From: Anaeromyces robustus
Taxonomy: Eukaryota > Neocallimastigomycota > Neocallimastigomycetes > Neocallimastigales > Neocallimastigaceae
Assembly: GCA_002104895.1 (NCBI GenBank)
Contig: MCFG01000026.1
Span: 72,501 to 136,500, forward strand
Length of the DNA: 64,000 bases
Direction of reading: 5' to 3'
The notes beneath the pieces were generated by a model. The model was not told the DNA's origin. It was given only the letters and a program-made list of their open reading frames with translations, and made no database searches. The number at the start of each line of letters is the position of its first letter. Within the stretch, counting starts at the first letter, position 1. Below, piece by piece: positions 51,862-64,000 of this stretch. The position numbers and the translations under genes are program-made.

Positions 51862-54619
51862 ATGGTAAGTAATGATCAAAAATATGACTATATATAAAAT
51901 AATATTTTATATTTATTATTATTTTTCTATATTTTATATTGATATATATTTAAAATGTATAAAAAAATGAAAAATTATATAAATTTTTATCATTATACTA
52001 TTTTTAACTTTTTTTTTTATCAATGTTTTTATTCTTTTATCTAATAATATTATATATATATATATTTACCATAAATATTATAAATAATAAAAAAAAATAT
52101 ATAAAAAAATTGGAAATTTTAACTATATATTAATTGAAAAACATAATAAAAGACCGAGAAAAAGGAAGAAGAAAGTGAATGGAAGAAATGGGAATTAAAG
52201 AAATTTCAAGAATTTCGTTTTGAAATTGATTTTACATCATCAATTACAATAAAAGTAAATTAAATATTTTTAAATAATAATAACAAAAATAATGATAATA
52301 ATAATATCATTATTATCACTATTATCATTATTATCATTATCTTTATTATTATATTTTTTTAATATTAGTATTTTAATATTAATTAAAAAAAAAAAATGAA
52401 TAAATGAATGTATTAATAATTTAATGTAAAATCTATTTTATTATTATATATATTAAAATAATAATCATTTTTTGAATAATAGCTTATTAAAGGAACAGCT
52501 GAAATTTTTGGTGCTGAATTAGCCATTGGAATTGAATATGAAATTAGAGGACAAAAAGCAGCAATATTTACTTGGCATGGATGTATTTTTGAAATATCCT
52601 TTTTTATTATTATTATAAAATATATTGTATATATATATTTAAAAAATAAATTATATTTATTCTTAATTCTTTGACTATTTTTTATTATTGCAAACACATT
52701 AAAGGAGAATGTGATGTAGAATATATAGCAGAAGAAACACCAATGATGAGTTATTTAAATACACATATGGCAATTGAACAAATGAGATGTAGAATTGAAA
52801 AAGAAGGTGGAGATGAACCAAGAGTAATGATTGTTGGTCCATCTGATGTTGGTAAAACAACTTTATGTAAAATATTAATTAATTACGCAGTAAAACATGG
52901 AAGAACACCAATGTTTGTTGATATTAATCCAAATGAAGTAAATTTTTATATTATATTTATAAATATTATTATAATTTATTATTATTATAAATATTATTAT
53001 ATAAATATTATTGTATTATAATTAATATAATAATAAAATAAATTATTTAAAAAAAAAAAAAAAAAAGGGTACTGTTACTATACCATCAACTTTAACAGCT
53101 ACAGTAATTGATAAACCAATTGATATTGAAGAACAACTTAGTGTTCTTCCTGCTAAATCATCCATGGCACCATTAACTTACTTTTATGGTTATTTACAAT
53201 CAACGGATAAATTAAAATTATATAATAAATTATTAATTAAATTATCTGAAACAATACAAAAAAAAATGGATAAAGATTCAGTTGGTAATTATTATTATTA
53301 TTAACTATTATTATTAACTATTATTATTAACTATTATTATTAACTATTATTATTATTATTATTAAAATATTAAATTTGATTGAACATTTAAATATTGTAT
53401 TATAATATTTTAAAAAAATATAGTAAGACATTCAGGTCTTATAATAAGTACACCAAATAATTTATCAAATAATGCTAATTGGGATACTTTTACATTTATT
53501 ATTGAAAAATTTAAAGGTAATATATATATATATACAAATAAAAATTCATAATTTAATAACATATATTATTCTAGAGTTATTTCAGTTATAAACATTAATA
53601 TATATCTATATATAATATACATATATATTTATTAAATAAATATAGTTAATGTTGTAATTGTTGTTGGACATGAACGTTTATATAGTGATATTAATAAATG
53701 TTATCAAGATAATAAGAAAATATCAGTTGTTAAATTAACTAAATCAGGAGGTGTAAGTTTTTTAAAAAATTTTTTTTTCCCATTTTATTTAATTTTAACA
53801 TATTTACATATATTTTTTCTAATTATTCTTTTCTTTTTTTTTTTTAAATTATTATATAATATATATAAATAAATTAATAAATAATTAATGAATTAATTAA
53901 TAAATTAATAAATAAAATATTAAATTTTCATAATAAAAGGTTGTAAATCGTGATCCTTCAACAAGAAGAATACTTCAAAGTTATAAAATTAAAGAATATT
54001 TCTATGGAACTCATAAATGTGAATTAGCTCCATATTCTGTTATAGTACCATTTAGTGATATATTCATAAGGACAATTGAACAAGGTATATATATAATCTT
54101 AATTAATACAAAATAATAATTAATAATAGAAAAAAGAAATTCTTTTAATTATATTAACTAATTATTAATAAATCATTTTAAAATAGGTATTGCACCATCC
54201 TCAGCATTACCAATTGGTATGGAACGTAAAGTTCAAGAAACTAGACTTGTACCAGTTGAACCTACTGAAGATTTAATTAATTCAATATTAGCATTAACTA
54301 ATGTTGATGTAAAAGAAAACGAAGAAACAAATGAAGAAGAAGATGATATTTTAATTGGTACAAGACTATTAGGTTTTGTTCATGTGTAAGTATAATGATA
54401 AATTACAATAATAAATAAATAAATAAATAAATATATATATATATATATAGATAAATAAAAAAATAAAATTATTTTGTTAATTATTATTATTATTATTTGA
54501 ATTATAATAGAACAAATGTTGATACCGAAAAAAAGAAAATTACTTTATTATGTCCATGTCATGGAAGAATACCAAAGAAATATATGTTATTAGCTGATCT
54601 TAAATGGATAGAAACTTAA
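51862..54619 (+). CDS. CLP1: CLP1 polynucleotide kinase / mRNA cleavage factor subunit
   Basis: Ten exons: 51862-51864, 52153-52254, 52483-52593, 52698-52937, 53068-53284, 53424-53516, 53646-53752, 53940-54084, 54187-54385, 54511-54619; 1326 nt, 441 aa. Domains: N-terminal beta domain ending IFTWHGCIFE, then the P-loop kinase domain with Walker A GPSDVGKTT (about 119-127), YLNTHMAIEQMR, MFVDINPNEGTVTIP, KSGGVVNRD, IKEYFYGTHKC and the C-terminal domain (LGFVHVTNVD). Clp1 acts in cleavage factor IA for pre-mRNA 3'-end formation; in animals it is also an RNA 5' kinase on the tRNA splicing complex. The Walker A Lys and Thr are intact, so ATP binding is expected. The start codon is alone in its exon. 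Intron 3 (52594-52697) is an AT-AC U12-type intron; every other intron is GT-AG. Confidence 0.95.
52594..52697 (+). other. AT-AC U12-type intron in CLP1
   Basis: The intron begins ATATCCTTT, a perfect U12 AT-AC 5' splice site, and ends CAAACAC. A branch-like motif TTCTTTGACT lies at about 52667-52676, with its A 23 nt from the 3' end. Splicing here joins GAA to ATT AAA GGA, giving CIFEIKGECDVEY, which aligns with human CLP1 CSVQLSGRTEVAY as I recall it. A GT-AG alternative from GT at 52583 to the AG before GAGAATG would create a TGA across the junction, and other GT sites give the wrong phase. Confidence 0.88.
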
Positions 54620-55896
54620 ACAGAAAAAATAAATAATTTATTAAAAAATCTTATATAAATATAAAATAAATAATCTATACTATAAATTAATGTTTTATAA
54701 CCATTCACTTTGAACAAATAAAAGCGTTTAACAGTATAATATTTTATAAAGAAATATAATTTTGAGTATTTCATAAATGTATTTAGATAAAAATGAAATA
54801 AAAATAATAATAATAATAAAAATTTTTTATTAATAATTGTTAAATAAAGCAAAAAAAAAAAAATAAAAATAAGAATAAAAAATGAAAAAAAAAAAAAAAA
54901 GAATAAAAAAAAAAATTAAAAAAAATACAAGTTCGATAAAAGATATATTTTCATGTAATGCATTCTTTAAAGTACTCTTTAAACTTTTTTTTTTTTTTTT
55001 TTGAATAAACTATTTGAAATGAACGATTCATTTATATATTTCCATATATGGTAATTTTATTAATCACAAAAAGTTAATCTTAAAAAAATAGATGAAAAAT
55101 GTTTTGTTTCAATCAATTAATTATTGAATAATAATTGTTTATTTAACTATATCCATTAAGTTTATTTTTTTTTTATAAATAGAATTATGTATTCATATAT
55201 CATTTTATACACTTTTTACTTCTCTCTTTTTTTTTTAAAAATTATTACTTAAAACACTTGAATGAAAAAAAAAAATAAAAAATAAAAATAAAAATAAAAA
55301 TTTAATTATTTAAGATTTTATATTTAAATTATTAATTTTTATTATTATTTAAATTAAATTTAATTAAAAAAAATTTTAATATTAGTTTAAATTAAAACAA
55401 ATTTTTTTTTTTTTGTTATTCAATAATTTTAAATTTTTTTTAATATAAAAAATGTTGTGAATTTTGTGTGTGTATTAAATTTTTTATATTTAATAATATT
55501 AAATATTAAATATTAAATATTAAATATTAAATAATATTAAATATTAATAAATTATAAATAATTAAATCATAAATCATAAACAAAAAATTAAATAAAGAAT
55601 ATTTATTTATTTATTTATTATAATAATAATTTATTTATTGAATATAAAAATAATAATATTTAACTTCTTTAGAATAAAAATAAATACTTTTTATATATAT
55701 AATATATCTATTATAATTTTATTTTATTTTTTTTTTTTTTTGGATAAATAAATCAAACAAGAAATTTTCATTTCTATATTATATTTTATAGAATGAAAGT
55801 ATTAATATAACATTTACAATAATAAAAAAAAAAAAATTAATATTAGCAAATATATAAATAACAATTTAATTTCTTAAATCTTAAAATTTAGTAATT
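54620..55896. other. Intergenic region CLP1 to katanin
   Basis: About 1.3 kb of A/T sequence. A tandem ATATTAAAT (TAAATATTAAAT) array lies at 55490-55550. No coding-like block seen. Confidence 0.75.
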
Positions 55897-60646
<4,750 letters not shown>

Positions 60647-60847
60647 AAAAATTAAAAAAAAAATTAAAATAAAAAAAAACGATATATAATTTTTTTTATA
60701 AATAATAAAAATAATATAAAAATTATTTATAAATTGATAATTATAAATAAAATTTATATTAATAAATAAATATAAAATCTTAATAAAGGATTAAGAAAAA
60801 TAAAATAAAATAAAATAAAATAAAATAAAAAAATTAAAGATTTTATA

Positions 60848-60926
60848 TTAAATGATAATTGTTAAAAATACTATTATAAAGTATTAAATGATAATTGTTA
60901 AAAATACTATTATAAAGTATTAAATA
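60848..60926. repeat. 36-bp perfect tandem duplication
   Basis: Two identical 36-bp units, each starting ATTAAATGATAATTGTTAAA, follow one another at 60848-60883 and 60884-60919, with the first seven bases of a third. The identity suggests a recent duplication. Confidence 0.85.
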
Positions 60927-61191
60927 ATTCTAATTCTTAATTATATAGAAAATATATTTTATACAAAAAATACAAATATATATATTTTAAAGAAAAAAAA
61001 AATTGAATAAATAAATAAAAAGTATATTTTATATTAATAAAATGTTTACTATTATATATATATTATATATAATAATGAAATACTAAGAAAAATACGACAA
61101 AAAAAATTTTTTTTCAAAAATAAATATTTGTTATCTTAAATTCACTTTTTATTTTTCTTTCTATTATTATCAAGCCATAATTAATATTATG

Positions 61192-61278
61192 TTATTCCCT
61201 TCCCCGAGACTGAGAGACTAAGCCGGTGTAACCGGCGAAGACCTGGCCGTCAATGTGGTTAAGTTGCCCGGGCATTCT
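61192..61278. other. Anomalous GC-rich island with a hairpin
   Basis: About 85 bp with more than half G/C in DNA that is otherwise nearly all A/T. It contains a perfect hairpin, GCCGGT-GTA-ACCGGC, at 61222-61236. On the minus strand there is a 27-residue frame from an ATG at 61275 to a TAA at 61192 (MPGQLNHIDGQVFAGYTGLV in its first part) with C-ending codons unlike any local gene. On the plus strand AGVTGEDLAVNVVKLPGH also reads open. It may be a non-coding RNA, a fragment of foreign DNA or a relic of a mobile element. I do not recognise it. It lacks tRNA hallmarks. Confidence 0.5.
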
Positions 61279-61289
61279 AATATCTATAT

Positions 61290-61334
61290 ATTATTTATTT
61301 TATTTTATTTTATTTATATTTATTTTATTTATAT

Positions 61335-61365
<31 letters not shown>

Positions 61366-61510
61366 TTGATTTATTTATTTATTTATTTATTCATTTATTT
61401 ATTTATTTATTTATTTATTTATTCATTTATTTATTTATTGATTTATTGATTTATTTATTTATTTATTTATTCATTTATTTATTCATTTATTTATTTATTT
61501 ATTTATTTAT
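61290..61510. repeat. (TTTA)n microsatellite
   Basis: About 200 bp of TTTA/ATTT units with occasional TTCA and TTGA variants, directly downstream of the GC-rich island. Confidence 0.88.
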
Positions 61511-63126
61511 TTTCTTATAATTTTACCAAATAATTAGATAAAAAGATTATTCTTTTTTCAATATAAAATTTCCCATTATTTTATTAATTAAATATATGAT
61601 TGTGGCTTTTAATTATTTATTTTCTTTGCAGAAAGATTTTTGATTTTGATTTTATCATAAATAAAAGTTTTTTATATATAATATTTTATAGATTATTAGT
61701 TATATTATTTAAAAAAAAAAAAAAAAAAAAAGTATGTTGCTTAATAATAATCTACTATTAGAAATCATAAATAATTAGTTAATTAATTAATTAACAATAA
61801 AAATATACATTTATACATTTTTGTTTTACACCCATAAATTTAATAATAATAAAAAAAAAAAATGAGGCTATACTGTATAGAATTAGATTATTATGCTATA
61901 TAAAAATTCTAAAAAGAAAAAAAAGAAAATTAAAAAAATATATTATTTATTATTAATACAATTAATTAATACAATTAATACAATTAATAATTAATACATA
62001 AACAAATACAATAAATATTTTATATAAAAAAAATTTTTGTTTTTTTTTTTTTTTTTTTTTATTTTATTTATTAATTGTAATACAATTTAAAATAGAAATA
62101 AAAAATAAAAATAAAAAAAAAAATTTTAAAAAATAAAATTAATTAATTAAAATTATTAATATATTAATTATAATTTATTAATATTAATACTATTCTGGTA
62201 AAACTACAATTTATTATTTTTAAAAAATTATCAAAAAAATTATAATCTGTAAAAATCAATTATATTGATTTTTTTTTTTTTTTTTGAAATTTAATTTATT
62301 ATAAATAAAAAAAAAAAAAAGAAACAAATATACCTATCTTTTTAAATAAAGAAAGATTATAAAAACAAAAACAAATTTATAAAATAACATACCAATTTAT
62401 TTATAAATAAAGTAAATTTTATTTATTTATTTATTTACTTATTTATTTATGAACATTATATATCAATAAAAAAAAAAAGAATAAATTTATCAAAAGCATT
62501 ACGACGAAAGAAAAGGAAAAGGAATATAAAAGAAATCTATCAAAAATAAAGATACAATAAATAAATAATACCAAATTATTAATATTAAATTTATTTTAAT
62601 ATTAAAATAAATATTGAAATTATAATAGAAAATCCATATTAATAAATAATAAAAGTATAAACAAAAAAAAAAAAAAAAAAAAAAGATAATAAATAATAAA
62701 TAAATAAACAATATATATATATAAAGAGAGAAAGAAAATATTTTAAATTAACTATTGAAATGTTTAAAATAAATCATTGATAATCAATTCTTGAATAATA
62801 AAATAAATTTATAATAATTTTATGAAAATGGATGAATAATTTTAATCAACCATATCTAATAAAGCAATATATTTTAAATTCTTTTTTTTTCTTTTCTTTT
62901 TTATTTTTTTTATAACTTTTATAACTATATTTATTTAATTATTTATTTATTTACCTATATATATTTATTAATGTTAATATTTTGAAATAATTTTCGATTA
63001 AAAAAAAATAATATTGAAAAATAAATCTATATTTATTATTTAATATTTACCTTTTTAACCTTTTTAATTTATCTTTATTATTAAATAAATTATAAAATAT
63101 TATGTTTTAGCCACAAGTAATCTAAA

Positions 63127-63818
63127 ATGTCCGCAAGAAAATTCATTGAACTCGGTATATATTTTATATTTTTATCAAAATATTTAATATTATACATAAT
63201 ATATTTAAATTATTATTAATATATAATATTTTTCAAATGTTTATACACACATATATTGTTAATATTAATATATGTTTTATTTATACCTCTATACTATATA
63301 TATATATATATAAATTATTTTTATCATCCATCAATATATTTTATATATTGAATATTAAAAAATAGATCCACCACAATTATTAATTTTCCAACGTCCATTT
63401 AATGTTACAAGAGTTAGAGTTTTAAAGATCAAAAACATTACTGACTCTACTATTGGTAAATATTAAATAAATAAAATTAAAATTTGAATATAATTTATAC
63501 ACTTAAAAATATAATTGATATAATATATATATCTTTTAAAATATTATGCTCCATATAATGTTGAAATGAATGAATAAATATTTATATTTACATTCTATAG
63601 TAATAATTAATCGATATTAACAAAAAAAAATATAAAATATTAAAAATCATATTATTTATTTTTATAATAATTTAAATATTAATTAAAAAAAAATAGTTTT
63701 TAAGGTAAAAACTACTGCCCCAGGTAATTATATTGTTGTTCCAAACTGTGGTGAAGTTAAGGTTGGTGAAGTTCGTAATGTTGAAATCAAACGTAACATA
63801 ACTAACGAAGAATTCCCA
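63127..63818 (+). CDS. VAP/Scs2-like MSP-domain protein, partial (runs off window)
   Basis: Three exons are visible (63127-63154, 63366-63455, 63697-63818), 80 codons in frame, ending at a GTAAGT donor; the remainder lies beyond the window. After MSARKFIEL the sequence is an MSP domain: DPPQLLIFQRPFNVTRVRVL, ITDSTIVFKVKTTAPGNYIV and VPNCGEVKVGE. The FKVKTTAP core and the surrounding positions are typical of VAP-A/B and yeast Scs2, which sit in the ER membrane by a C-terminal tail anchor and bind FFAT motifs at contact sites. The tail anchor cannot be checked here, so a cytosolic MSP protein remains possible. Confidence 0.9.
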
Positions 63819-64000
63819 GTAAGTGAAATATATTAATATTCTTATTCATATTTTTTTTTTTTTTTTTTTTATTTTTTTGTCTAATATATTATATATATTT
63901 AATTATTAATGTTATATTCTTTTTTAATATAATGATTTTATTATGAATAATAAAATTATAATTATTTTATTATATTATTATATTATATTTTTTATATTAT

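Larger units (their letters stand above)
60647..63126. other. Intergenic region katanin to VAP-like gene
   Basis: About 2.5 kb, A/T-rich. It contains a 36-bp perfect tandem duplication (60848-60926), a GC-rich island (61192-61278) and a TTTA microsatellite (61290-61510), listed separately. The VAP-like gene promoter should lie near its end. No other gene seen. Confidence 0.75.

Noticed and set aside
52671-52697. ATG start within the CLP1 intron giving a shorter protein
   Set aside because: It would remove the conserved N-terminal domain; the AT-AC intron explains the junction better.
61192-61278. tRNA or self-cleaving ribozyme in the GC island
   Set aside because: There is no T-arm or anticodon arm pattern, and the hammerhead core order (CUGANGA, then GAAA) is not satisfied.

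Overview
This is nuclear DNA from an extremely AT-rich eukaryote, most likely a zoosporic early-diverging fungus of the anaerobic gut-fungus type (Neocallimastigomycota). Intergenic and intronic DNA is almost pure A/T, full of homopolymers, TTA, TTTA and TA microsatellites, while coding exons stand out as islands of higher GC. Short GT-AG introns are frequent, Asn tracts encoded by AAT are common, and TAA, TAG and TGA all serve as stops. The gene set mixes fungal housekeeping genes with flagellum-linked genes (a katanin p80 and an EFCAB9-like EF-hand protein) and one intronless gene of bacterial type. A dictyostelid was considered because of the AT content and Asn runs, but the intron density, the cilium-associated genes and the bacterial-type gene fit gut fungi better. 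The species is inferred, not proven.

Layout: 1-9959 holds no convincing gene. 9960-13920 (+) is an IPT/TIG-ankyrin protein of SPT23/MGA2 type. 15480-16180 is a degenerate GC-richer relic. 17544-18408 (-) is a QorB/NmrA-type NAD(P)-binding protein with a one-base frameshift in a poly-A run. 22147-23939 (+) is EFCAB9-like, 28179-29015 (+) an RGS protein and 31147-32508 (+) an Asn-rich protein of unknown function. From 33282 onward genes are dense: FHIT (-), SPB4/DDX55 (+), VPS53 (+), HAT1 (-), SKI8/WDR61 (+), CLP1 (+), katanin p80 (+), then the start of a VAP/Scs2-like gene (+) that leaves the window. Every complete multi-exon model below was built by hand from splice sites, and its summed exon length is divisible by three.

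The genes are not one pathway. They cover ribosome biogenesis (SPB4), endosome-to-Golgi tethering (VPS53), histone H4 acetylation (HAT1), mRNA decay or transcription elongation (SKI8), pre-mRNA 3'-end or tRNA processing (CLP1), microtubule severing (katanin) and ER contact sites (VAP).

The most notable finding is splicing. CLP1 contains an AT-AC intron with an exact minor-spliceosome (U12) 5' splice site. FHIT contains a U12-type GT-AG intron directly after a 5-nucleotide internal microexon that completes the conserved Pro-Gly-His codons. Three further genes (CLP1, SKI8, HAT1) place the start codon on a tiny first coding segment of 3, 6 or 7 nt. Other items worth checking are EFCAB9 in a fungus, a Gly-to-His change in the HAT1 acetyl-CoA loop, two GC-rich islands in AT-only DNA, and several perfect inverted repeats.
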